Positions 56,446 to 64,000 of a DNA stretch of 64,000 bases are shown piece by piece. The translations under genes and the position numbers were made by a program. The notes under the pieces were generated by a model, which did not search any database, had not been told where the DNA came from, and saw only the letters and a list, made by a program, of their open reading frames with translations. The stretch comes from Phyllobacterium sp. 628. GTDB taxonomy: Bacteria > Pseudomonadota > Alphaproteobacteria > Rhizobiales > Rhizobiaceae. Numbering within the stretch: position 1 is the stretch's first letter; each line of letters begins with the position of its first letter. Where the stretch lies: contig NZ_CP050303.1 of NCBI RefSeq assembly GCF_014189505.1, positions 62,001 to 126,000 of the forward strand, given 5' to 3'.

Positions 56446-57330
56446 ATGGAACGAAATCTGAAGGTATTTCTCGCGGTCGCACGCAGTGGCAACCTCACCT
56501 CCGCAGCGGAGATGGTCGGTCTTACACAGCCGGCTTTGACCAAAACCATCCGGCGGCTTGAGGGGGATTTTGGCGCGAAACTCTTCGAACGGACAGCACG
56601 CGGCATGGTGCTGACATCCGTTGGCGAGACCCTCTTCAACTACGCACAAACCATCGAATTAAAATACCAGCAAGCCCATGAGGAAATTGAAGCTGTCAGA
56701 TCAGGCATGGTCAAGGAGTTCAAGATTTCGGCCGGACCAGCCTATCACGCAACCATCGCACCCGACCTGACCAAGCAGTTAAGCATCGAGTTTCCGGAAA
56801 CCAATTTCATTTTATCCGTTGATGTCGCTGTTACCTCAACCACAAAACTGCTGGATGGCGAAATCGATCTTATGCTGGGTGCATTCTACAAATCTCCCCC
56901 GGACGGACTAGAAACGCTCGAAATATTCAAGGCGGAAATAACCCCCTACTGCGGCGTTGAAAACTCGCTTGCTGCAGCCGGAATATTGGCGCCGGACATG
57001 CTCCGGAACCGCCAATGGATCGTCTATAAACGTGATGAACTGGCCATCCAGAAGCTGGAGGAGTACTACGCGGAACATCTGCTCCCTCCTCCCCGGATCG
57101 TCATGCGCGTTGACCCGTTGTCCTCGGCTTTCCGCATCGTTGCAACATCGGATATGTTGGTTTTGGCACCCGCATATCTCGAGATCATCGCAGGCGCCTC
57201 CAATCTTTGCCGCCTCAAGATGGAAATCCCGATATGGAAATTTCCTTCCGGGGCATGGTACCGGCAAGCTTCGCGCCATTATCCGATCATGCGCCGCGCA
57301 TTGGAATTGCTGCCAAATCTCATTGACTAG
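56446..57330 (+). CDS. LysR-type transcription regulator
   Basis: 294 residues. N-terminal HTH MERNLKVFLAVARSGNLTSA, AEMVGLTQPALTKTIRRLEGDFGAKLFER (in pieces), then an effector domain (about 90-290: GEIDLMLGAFYKSPPDGLE, IVATSDMLVLAPAYLEI). The TAG stop (57328-57330) is the first three bases of the MITE-like repeat, so the insertion has set or replaced the end of the protein. The target is unknown. Confidence 0.88.
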   Translation: MERNLKVFLAVARSGNLTSAAEMVGLTQPALTKTIRRLEGDFGAKLFERTARGMVLTSVGETLFNYAQTIELKYQQAHEEIEAVRSGMVKEFKISAGPAYHATIAPDLTKQLSIEFPETNFILSVDVAVTSTTKLLDGEIDLMLGAFYKSPPDGLETLEIFKAEITPYCGVENSLAAAGILAPDMLRNRQWIVYKRDELAIQKLEEYYAEHLLPPPRIVMRVDPLSSAFRIVATSDMLVLAPAYLEIIAGASNLCRLKMEIPIWKFPSGAWYRQASRHYPIMRRALELLPNLID

Positions 57331-57493
57331 AGCAAGTTTTGCTTATTTGAAGCCGTTCTGCCGGAGGGAATTTGTGGACAAGATCAAGGGGTTTGACGAG
57401 ACCGATGTTTACCCATCGGGTGATGTCAAAGCCCGCAGGAATTGGCCCAAATTCACCCGGCAGAACGGCTTCAAATAAACAAAACTTGCTCTA
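57328..57493. mobile_element. 166-bp MITE-like element with 37-bp terminal inverted repeats
   Basis: Left arm 57328-57364 and right arm 57457-57493 are inverted copies with one mismatch in 37, starting TAGAGCAAGTTTTG. Inside, CCGATG/CATCGG and GGTTTGAC/GTCAAA pairs make the whole unit one long nested hairpin. No coding capacity. The ends are TA-G...C-TA, fitting TA target duplication as in IS630/mariner-type MITEs. It separates the convergent lysR and luxR-type genes and may stop transcription in both directions. Confidence 0.8.
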
Positions 57494-57516
57494 AGTTTAA
57501 TGAACGAAGGGGCCAG

Positions 57517-58611
57517 TCAGCCGGCAGCGATTCCAAGCACACGTGAGGCGCTGTTGAGAAGATTGACCAGACCTGTCTGATGATGCGTGTCTGTCTTCTC
57601 GAAGATGCGCAACAGATACGAACGGGCAGTGCCAAACCCGATACCCAGCCGCGCCGCACTTTCCTTCAATGAGTGGCCTTCAGCCAGGCAATGGGACAAG
57701 TGTGCTTCTTTGGGTGTCATATGGAAAAGTGCCTGCAGCAAGTCCAGCGCGGGCCCCCGGTTTTTACCGTTGACCTCCGTCGCCACAACCAATGCATGTG
57801 AACCCGTAAAAATATCGTGGGCAGAAGCCTGTATCGGAATAATATGCAGAACCATCGCCGGATGATCCCGGATGGAAGGGATGGCAATCGAGCGGATCGA
57901 GGACGCCTTGGCGGCACATCTGCAGGACAAGGCCATATGAAGTTGAGCGTTGGCTGGCGCGTAGGGAATGTAAAGTTTGTTACCGGCGGCATTGAGAAAT
58001 GAACCGGCCTGGCACTCAAACAACGCATTGGTTGCCAGTACCCGGCCGTTTTCGGCCAAGGCGGCGCACGGCAAGTTCAGGGATGCCATCCCTTCAACCA
58101 TGTTGTGCACCTGCTTTTCGCCGAGCCTTGCAGCGACAAGCGCCGCACGGGTAAAGTCCGGATACAGCTGATTGATGATGCCTACGACTGCATCATTGAA
58201 CATTCCCTGTTCAGCATTCCTGTCGAATGCCGCGACAACCACCTCGCCGGTCGGCAATTTGAGAATAGTCCCGACTTCGTCGATGACACCGTGGCTCTGG
58301 TCCTCATCCATATAGACCTGAACATAGGGCAAGGACTTGTTGACGTAATCATTTGTCCGCTCAAAACGGGACATTGGCTTGTTATAGGCGTGCCACGTCA
58401 TCATATCGACGAGCTTTTGGCCCCTCTTCCACCTGTCTCTTTCGGGCGGAAGAATGCGCATGCTGCTATGGGCTGCGCGCACTTTGTGACCAAGCGTATA
58501 AATGCACCCGGCACCAGACAATGTTGCGTTGCAGATGCTATCGAGCAATGAAGGCCAAAGTTCAGGGGTAAAGGCCGCTTCGTGCAGCCTGTTTGCAATC
58601 TCTTCAATCAT
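57517..58611 (-). CDS. LuxR-type helix-turn-helix regulator
   Basis: 364 residues. A long N-terminal region (1-290) is PAS/GAF-like without a clear family; a C-terminal HTH at about 295-350 (MTPKEAHLSHCLAEGHSLKES, LGIGFGTARSYLLRIFEKTDTHHQ) fits the LuxR fold, where T-x-R-x-x-L-x-x-I-F-x-K-T is typical. It is divergent in position from no gene but lies upstream-free next to the ydeP-like gene; possible regulator of the oxalate/formate operon is a guess. Weak RBS. Confidence 0.78.
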   Translation of the reverse strand: MIEEIANRLHEAAFTPELWPSLLDSICNATLSGAGCIYTLGHKVRAAHSSMRILPPERDRWKRGQKLVDMMTWHAYNKPMSRFERTNDYVNKSLPYVQVYMDEDQSHGVIDEVGTILKLPTGEVVVAAFDRNAEQGMFNDAVVGIINQLYPDFTRAALVAARLGEKQVHNMVEGMASLNLPCAALAENGRVLATNALFECQAGSFLNAAGNKLYIPYAPANAQLHMALSCRCAAKASSIRSIAIPSIRDHPAMVLHIIPIQASAHDIFTGSHALVVATEVNGKNRGPALDLLQALFHMTPKEAHLSHCLAEGHSLKESAARLGIGFGTARSYLLRIFEKTDTHHQTGLVNLLNSASRVLGIAAG

Positions 58612-59084
58612 ATTATCAAAACGTCCGGATAAAATATTTTAGTTTCATTCTCAAAAAGAGCATTTAAAAAGCCTGAAATTCCCCTGCAAAACGAATAAAG
58701 TAGCGCATGTCAAAATGTAACAATTTTGGTGCTGGTAAGGCACCTCAACGGGATAACGCACTTATCAAATCCCGGTATCAGTTACTCCTTTGAAAAAAGT
58801 GCCGGCTTCGTCATCATTCCGCATTTCTTTCCGCTGAAGTCTGGTTAACGGCGATTTGCAGGTCACAGATCATTGTGTCAAAAGGTCGTTCATCAAAAAA
58901 TATTCCCGTAACGGGAAATTTTGCCATTCGGATTGCGGGCTTTTGCCCGTTAGCTGTTGCTTAGGCTGATATTTTGCCTGCCCGGTACTGCCATATGGCA
59001 TGGTTTCAATCACAGAGTGTGGAGAAGCGGCCCTGCACGCAAAGCGGAAGGACAGAACGCGCCAAATTCAACGGCTGCTGAGGA
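58612..59084. other. Intergenic, no gene seen
   Basis: 473 bases between the LuxR-type start and the YdeP-like stop. A small CGGGC-TTTT-GCCCG hairpin lies near 58937-58950. AT-rich part 58620-58700 probably holds the luxR-type promoter. Nothing coding recognised. Confidence 0.45.
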
Positions 59085-61385
59085 TCAGCTTGCCCTGACG
59101 ATGCGTATGGGTATGGATTTGTAGGCTGGCGTTCCCGAACGACTGTCGTGATGCGACAAGGCAACAAGACCATTCATTTCGGGATAGTAGCCGGCTGCCG
59201 AACCACGTGGAATATTGTATCTGACGGCGGTCAGACGTTTGACTAGGCGGGGCCGGTCCTCGGGGTCTGAAGGATCGCGCGCCGCTTCAACATCCAGCGT
59301 ATCTCCATCCGACAATCCCCGTTCGGCCAAATCCTCGGCATTGAGGAAGATAACATCCCGCCGTCCGAAAACACCGCGATAACGGTCATCCATTCCATAA
59401 ATCGTCGTGTTGTATTGATCGTGACTGCGAAGCGTCGTCAGCGTCAGCACATTGGGTTCCACGACGCGCGGGTCTTCGTTCAACCCTTCAGCGGTGAGAA
59501 AACATGCCTTCTTGCCAGGTGTTTTCCATTCCCGGTGCGAGGCAGGCACGCTGAGGCAAAAACCGCCGGGTTGCCTGATGCGTTCGTTGAAATCGTGAAA
59601 ATCCGGAAAGACAATCTCGATCTTGTCGCGGATCCGGCCGTAATTTCCGACCATTGCATCCCACTCGATGCCATACCGGTCCCCAAGCGTTGCCTTGGCC
59701 ATTCCGGCAACCACAGCCGGCTCTGAACGGACATTCTCGCTTGGCGGCTTCAGAAATCCACGCGAGGCATGAACCATCGACATCGAGTCTTCCACCGTGA
59801 CGGACTGCGGACCGGTTGCCTGCATGTCTGAATCGGTGCGGCCGAGAACCGGCAAGACAATGGTGGTTTTGGCGGGGAGCAGATGTGAGCGGTTAAGCTT
59901 GGTCGTCAGATGCACTGCAAGATCAAGCTTGCGCATGCCGGCAAATGTGGCATCGGGGTCCGGCATGGCCACGGCAAGATTGCCACCGAGACAGATCAGG
60001 GCTTTTGATTTGCCTTCAATGATCGCTTCAATGGCCTCAACAGCATTATGGCCCTTTTCGGCTACAGGCCTGAAACCGAAAGCACGCTCCATGCCATCCA
60101 GCAAAGCGGCATTGGGAATTTCCGTGATACCGACAGTTCTGTCGCCTTGAACATTGGAGTGCCCGCGCAAGGGACAAATGCCTGCGCCTTCACGCCCGAT
60201 ATTGCCGCGCAGCATCAGAAAGTTCGCAATCTGCTGAACATTGGCCGTACCATGCCGGTGCTGGGTAATGCCCATCCCGTAGCAAAGAATGACATTCTTG
60301 GCTTTGACATAGACATCGCCCGCGCTTTCGATGGCAGCCCGCGCGAGTCCGGACATCAGTTCGATATCTTCCCAGCGTGTCGCATCAAGGTCGGCCTTGA
60401 GTGCGTCAATACCGGTTGTGTGCCCGGCAATAAAATTGCGGTCGAGGACACCGGCCCCGCCAGCCTGCAAATCCGCCGCGTCCCGTTCAAACACGCGCTT
60501 CATCATGCCTTTGAGCACAGCGACGTCACCGCCGATCCGCACCTGATGATATGCCGATGCAATGTCTGTGGAGGAGAACGTTGCCATCTCGACAGGACTT
60601 TGCGGCGAAGCAAACCGTTCAAGCGCCCGTTCTTTCAGAGGATTGAAAACAATGATCGGAGCCTCGCGTTTTGCCACTTCACGCAGCGTCGCCATCATGC
60701 GCGGATGGTTGGTACCGGGATTGTGGCCAAAACTGAAAATCGCATCGGCATGATCGAAGTCCTCGAGCGTCACAGTGCCCTTGCCGACGCCGATCGAATG
60801 CGGCAGGCCAACGCTCGTGGCCTCATGGCACATATTCGAACAATCCGGGAAATTGTTGGTTCCATAGGCGCGCACAAACAGCTGGAACAGGAAGGCGGCT
60901 TCGTTGGAGGCGCGGCCGGACGTGTAGAATTCAGCCATGTTGGGATCGGGGAGCGCATTCAGTCCGGCGCCGATCAGTTGAAATGCCTGGTCCCATTCAA
61001 TGGCAACATAGGTATCTTTTTCCGCATCGTAGATGATGGGGGCGGTCAACCGGCCCTGATCTTCAAGATCGTGATCAGACCATTCCCACAGTTCGGATAA
61101 AGTATGGGACGCAAAGAATGACGGCTCCAGCCGTTTGGCCGTCGACTCCCACGTCACTGCCTTCGCGCCATTTTCGCAAAACTCAAAGGAAGACGTGTGT
61201 TTCGGATCAGGCCAGGCGCAACCCGGACAATCGAAACCATCCGGCTGATTGGCTTTCAGCAAAGTCGCCGCGCCCTGAGCGACGATCTGCTGTCGGGCAA
61301 GACTTTCTGCCACCGCTTTCAGGGCGCCCCAGCCACCCGCTGGAGCGTTGTAGGTCTCGATACCTTCAGGCCTCTTCTTCGACAT
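59085..61385 (-). CDS. FdhF/YdeP-family molybdopterin oxidoreductase
   Basis: 766 residues of the TIGR01701 type. The N-terminal part has FDCPGCAWPDP and a later CENG, an altered Fe-S region. Molybdopterin marks: FYTSGRASNEAAFLFQLFVRAYG, NFPDCSNMCHEATS, FGHNPGTNHPRMM, NFLMLRGNIGREGAGICPLRGHSNVQGDRTVG, LTTLRSHDQYNTTIYG. Relatives are formate dehydrogenase-like or acid-resistance proteins. The context (oxalate decarboxylase, formate channel) supports formate as substrate. Follows the channel gene by 17 bases. Confidence 0.87.
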   Translation of the reverse strand: MSKKRPEGIETYNAPAGGWGALKAVAESLARQQIVAQGAATLLKANQPDGFDCPGCAWPDPKHTSSFEFCENGAKAVTWESTAKRLEPSFFASHTLSELWEWSDHDLEDQGRLTAPIIYDAEKDTYVAIEWDQAFQLIGAGLNALPDPNMAEFYTSGRASNEAAFLFQLFVRAYGTNNFPDCSNMCHEATSVGLPHSIGVGKGTVTLEDFDHADAIFSFGHNPGTNHPRMMATLREVAKREAPIIVFNPLKERALERFASPQSPVEMATFSSTDIASAYHQVRIGGDVAVLKGMMKRVFERDAADLQAGGAGVLDRNFIAGHTTGIDALKADLDATRWEDIELMSGLARAAIESAGDVYVKAKNVILCYGMGITQHRHGTANVQQIANFLMLRGNIGREGAGICPLRGHSNVQGDRTVGITEIPNAALLDGMERAFGFRPVAEKGHNAVEAIEAIIEGKSKALICLGGNLAVAMPDPDATFAGMRKLDLAVHLTTKLNRSHLLPAKTTIVLPVLGRTDSDMQATGPQSVTVEDSMSMVHASRGFLKPPSENVRSEPAVVAGMAKATLGDRYGIEWDAMVGNYGRIRDKIEIVFPDFHDFNERIRQPGGFCLSVPASHREWKTPGKKACFLTAEGLNEDPRVVEPNVLTLTTLRSHDQYNTTIYGMDDRYRGVFGRRDVIFLNAEDLAERGLSDGDTLDVEAARDPSDPEDRPRLVKRLTAVRYNIPRGSAAGYYPEMNGLVALSHHDSRSGTPAYKSIPIRIVRAS

Positions 61386-61402
61386 GGCAATTCCTCGAAA
61401 TT

Positions 61403-62257
61403 CTATCTGCGATTGGCTGGTATTTGGCTTTTCGTTGTAGCAGATAACAGTGTTGGCGGATGCGGCATATCCGAAATGGAGCCGGTCTTTTGCGCCGCGC
61501 CGGAACTTTGAACCCAGTATCCCAAAGCCACCATCACACCACCGCCAGCCAGATTTCCCAATGTCACGAACACCAGATTATACAGCGCGCCCTGTAGCGT
61601 AATGGTCGTTGGATGGTCGCTCAAGAGTGCCAATGCAAAAGCGAACATATTCGCAACGCAATGTTCAAAACCCGCCGCCACAAAGATCATGATCGGCCAG
61701 AAGATCAAGATGGCCTTGGCAGCGTCATTCTGGGTCCGGTAGGACATCCAGATCGCCAGGCAGACCAGCCAATTGCAGATCAATCCGCGGGCGAACAATT
61801 GGCCTGCGGGCGCATTCATTTTGACCGCTACGGCGGCAATGAAGGTGGAATTGCCATCGCCCAGCAGAACGCCGCCGCCTCCCAACTTGAAGATAAATGC
61901 GAGCGCAAGAGCGCCGGCAAGATTACCAAGCCAGCAAACGGTCCAGACACGCAGCGCATCGGCAATGCTCGTTTGCCTGTTGAGCAGCGCCAGCGGCATG
62001 TACATAGCCATCCCGGTAAAGAGTTCAGACCCTGCGAAGATGACAATCGTTAGTGCGGAGGCAAAGACCGCTCCCATGACAAGATGCGCCCAGGCGGGAT
62101 CGGCATGGGCGCCCACCGTGAACATCACGATATCGCCGAAGCCGATATAGGCACCGGCCATCGCTGCGCCGGTAAGGAAAGCCAGAGGGCCATGTTTGAC
62201 GGCCAAAGACTTGGTTTTACCTGTTTCCGAAAGCTTGCTGATCGTGTCTTCGTACAT
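61403..62257 (-). CDS. Formate/nitrite transporter (FNT, FocA-like)
   Basis: 284 residues from MYEDTISKLSETGKTKSLAV. Six spans with FNT marks: AGAYIGFGDIVMFTVG, FAGSELFTGMAMYMP, NWLVCLAIWMSY with its pore-side residues, GFEHCVANMF (the pore His), LGNLAGGGVMVALGYW. AAGGA is 6 bases before the ATG. Between oxdC and the YdeP-like gene, it should move formate across the inner membrane. Confidence 0.9.
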   Translation of the reverse strand: MYEDTISKLSETGKTKSLAVKHGPLAFLTGAAMAGAYIGFGDIVMFTVGAHADPAWAHLVMGAVFASALTIVIFAGSELFTGMAMYMPLALLNRQTSIADALRVWTVCWLGNLAGALALAFIFKLGGGGVLLGDGNSTFIAAVAVKMNAPAGQLFARGLICNWLVCLAIWMSYRTQNDAAKAILIFWPIMIFVAAGFEHCVANMFAFALALLSDHPTTITLQGALYNLVFVTLGNLAGGGVMVALGYWVQSSGAAQKTGSISDMPHPPTLLSATTKSQIPANRR

Positions 62258-62320
62258 GGGATTTTCCTTGCGGATAAATATCCGCATCACAATAATCAGT
62301 TTGATTTCCAGTGTTTCCGA

Positions 62321-62340
62321 ACGGCTGCCGCAGCAGCCGT
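62321..62340 (-). promoter_or_regulatory. Hairpin between oxdC and the FNT gene
   Basis: ACGGCTGC-CGCA-GCAGCCGT, a perfect 8-bp stem with a 4-base loop, in the 105-base gap after oxdC. No U tract follows, so it is more likely an mRNA-stabilising or attenuating element that sets the level of oxdC above that of the next genes. Confidence 0.5.
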
Positions 62341-62362
62341 CCGGTTCGTCAGTTTGGGAGGA

Positions 62363-63589
62363 TCAGGTACCGCTCACAACAGGCTGCTTTTCCTTGCGCA
62401 GGGCATTCATCACCGTGTTGTTCAGGTTCAGATGCCCGGAGACCATTTCCGGAGGCGTCAATGCCAGCCACTGCTCAAGCGAGACGTCAGCGTAGTAATC
62501 GCTCTTGAAAATTTCTAGGAACTTCAATGGCTTGTCGCCAGTATTCTCGATATAGTGTCCCATGGCGAAGGGGACATAACCAACGTCACCGGCTGTGTAA
62601 TCGAAGGTACGCGAGTGGCCATTGGCTGCAAAGACGCCCATGCGGCCGGAACCCTCGAGATAATACTGCCATTCGTCCGTATTCGGATGCCAATGCAGCT
62701 CCCGCAAACCACCCGGCTCGATTTCAACAAGTGCGGCGGCAATCGTCTTCGACACGGGGAAGTTTTTCGAGTCGGTGATCCGGACGGTACCACCGCTTGT
62801 CTTGATGGGATCCTGCGCAGCCATACGGTGTGTCAGGCTGAGAGGAACTTCCTTGGCACCCGCAATCCTGTCGCTGTTCACGCTGCCCGGTATAGGCAGG
62901 TTGAAAATATAGCGTTCGCCGGGTGAAGGCAGATTGTCGAAGTTTTTGGCATCGACACCGAAATTCTTGGCCAGGACGCTCTTGGGGATGTGTTTAAACC
63001 AGTCGGTCACAACAAAAGTGCTGTCTTCGTCAAAACCGCCATCATCGAAAACGAGGAGAAACTCGCAGCCATCAGGCCCAAGCCCCTGAATGGAATGCGG
63101 GATTCCTGATGGAAAATACCACAGATCACCGGGACCAACGTCGCCGACAAAATTCCGCCCGTCCGCATCCACTGCCGTTATCCGGGCATTGCCATAAAGC
63201 ATATATGCCCATTCGCCTTCCTTGTGCCAATGCATTTCGCGAACACCGCCAGCGTTCAAACGCATGTCGACACCGGCAACCATTTTCGAAATGCCAAGCT
63301 CGCGCACGGTGATCTGGCGTGTCCAGCCGACGGAATACTGCTTGGTGGGCGCATCGGCAAACGAGAACCGCAGGTTGGGCAGAGTGCCGGAATCGGTGAT
63401 GGGCTGATTGAGAATATCCGGGTTCTGAAGATCGCGCGCGACACTGCGCGGCCCCGGATCGTCACCACCAGCGCCCGCACGGCGCGGTTGCGGTACAGCC
63501 TCCTGCGCGAAGGCCGAGGTGGATGCTGCGGCGGCAAGACCGCCTGCGGTCAACGTTACAAGAGCGTCACGACGATTGAATATGGTCAT
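62363..63589 (-). CDS. oxdC: Oxalate decarboxylase (bicupin), exported by Tat
   Basis: 408 residues. Twin-arginine signal [25 protein letters not shown]. Two cupins with Mn ligands: H120, H122, E126, H165 ([15 protein letters not shown]) and H299, H301, E306, H345 ([16 protein letters not shown]). The lid loop D187-E188-D189-S190-T191 keeps the Glu that marks decarboxylase over oxidase activity (SENST in Bacillus OxdC). Reaction: oxalate to formate and CO2, in the periplasm if Tat-exported. First gene of the operon. Confidence 0.92.
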   Translation of the reverse strand: MTIFNRRDALVTLTAGGLAAAASTSAFAQEAVPQPRRAGAGGDDPGPRSVARDLQNPDILNQPITDSGTLPNLRFSFADAPTKQYSVGWTRQITVRELGISKMVAGVDMRLNAGGVREMHWHKEGEWAYMLYGNARITAVDADGRNFVGDVGPGDLWYFPSGIPHSIQGLGPDGCEFLLVFDDGGFDEDSTFVVTDWFKHIPKSVLAKNFGVDAKNFDNLPSPGERYIFNLPIPGSVNSDRIAGAKEVPLSLTHRMAAQDPIKTSGGTVRITDSKNFPVSKTIAAALVEIEPGGLRELHWHPNTDEWQYYLEGSGRMGVFAANGHSRTFDYTAGDVGYVPFAMGHYIENTGDKPLKFLEIFKSDYYADVSLEQWLALTPPEMVSGHLNLNNTVMNALRKEKQPVVSGT

Positions 63590-63823
63590 TTCTGTCTCCC
63601 TTTTGAACCTGGATGTGCGGGAGAAGCGAAAGTGCAGGACGTACGGACCCAGCCGTAAATTATCCGCAGATTCGAAACGTCACCGTCTGTACCAGGTTCT
63701 GGTTCTTCAAACCGGGAGGTTCCCGGCTGGTGAAGTGCGGCAACCGGATTGCTCAATCCGATCCCGACAACCAAAATTATGACGGGGAGATAAAGAGCGA
63801 TATTGGATGTTCGTTTAACTCAC

Positions 63824-63841
63824 CCTATACGTGCGTATAGG
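63824..63841. promoter_or_regulatory. Perfect 18-bp palindrome upstream of oxdC
   Basis: CCTATACG-TG-CGTATAGG lies in the 354-base gap between oxdC (minus) and the gene starting at 63944 (plus), about 235 and 103 bases from them. Perfect symmetry and position suggest an operator. The rest of the gap shows no gene. Confidence 0.6.
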
Positions 63842-63943
63842 TACCAACCGGCGGCACATCGCGATAACGCGCTCACCCGATAGTGTTCGTATGCGGCTGA
63901 TCAATCTGCTATGCCGCTCTGCATGATCCGCATGGGGAGCCAC

Positions 63944-64000
63944 ATGTCCCGTTTTTCGCAGCTCGCGGCAATATTGATTGCTGCGGCAGTCTTTCTGCTC
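63944..64000 (+). CDS. Start of an exported protein, cut by the window end
   Basis: MSRFSQLAAILIAAAVFLL, a typical signal peptide start, with GGGGAG 5 bases before the ATG. Nothing more can be said. Confidence 0.5.
   Translation, partial: MSRFSQLAAILIAAAVFLL

Noticed and set aside
60048..61100. A 350-codon open frame opposite the YdeP-like gene
   Set aside because: Pure shadow of a well-conserved molybdopterin gene; no domain or start signal.

Overview
The window looks like accessory-rich DNA of an alphaproteobacterium in the Rhizobiales/Hyphomicrobiales, most likely near Phyllobacterium, Ochrobactrum or Brucella. This is inferred from gene content (many small catabolic operons each with a local regulator, a TIGR03032-type protein beside an autotransporter, a NolX/HrpF-like protein, a PmtA-like methyltransferase with DedA) and from protein style. 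No rRNA, tRNA, CRISPR array, integrase or intact insertion sequence was seen.

Layout. 1-6.7 kb: minus-strand genes (autotransporter start, TIGR03032 protein, YciI, a methyltransferase pair, DUF3617 plus a flavin-dependent monooxygenase); three of these units share a GGCATATGC-centred promoter motif. 6.8-13.2 kb: a divergent quinate/shikimate catabolic locus (dehydroshikimate dehydratase-HPPD fusion, BKACE enzyme, aroQ, quinate/shikimate dehydrogenase, MFS transporter, TetR) with matching operators in front of the divergon and of tetR. 13.2-22.2 kb: a 1412-residue NolX/HrpF-like protein with five long repeats behind a sigma-54-type promoter, then a deletion scar (LysR 3' end joined to a 5'-truncated HlyD adaptor) and an intact M50 protease-adaptor hybrid. 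22.4-32.7 kb: small membrane and secreted proteins, then a type I secretion ABC transporter and adaptor with an RTX serralysin. 33-43.5 kb: thioesterase, SDR/MarR/MFS unit with a perfect palindromic operator, then a GntR-controlled ABC importer with a sugar-acid dehydratase and an RraA-like protein. 43.5-52.4 kb: DedA and PmtA-like genes divergent from a two-component system, a DUF1800/DUF1501 pair, and a pseudo-caspase. 52.7-64 kb: a tmpAB-like phosphonate pair, a GH25 lipoprotein, a LysR gene ending inside a 166-bp MITE-like element, a LuxR-type gene, and an oxdC-formate channel-YdeP operon.

How genes work together. Quinate or shikimate would be imported, oxidised and dehydrated to protocatechuate under TetR control. 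The serralysin is probably the substrate of the adjacent type I exporter (the TolC partner is not here). OxdC would turn oxalate into formate plus CO2, and the FNT channel and YdeP-like oxidoreductase would move and oxidise formate. TmpA and TmpB would oxidatively cleave a methylated aminoethylphosphonate.

Data-quality note. Four genes (MFS-like, serralysin, GntR, pseudo-caspase) are each split by a one-base indel, and three of these lie in short homopolymers; a one-base correction restores a full-length frame in each. They are listed as frameshifted genes, but sequencing error is at least as likely as real decay. The LysR/HlyD scar and the enolase 3' remnant at 33.8 kb are real-looking gene losses.
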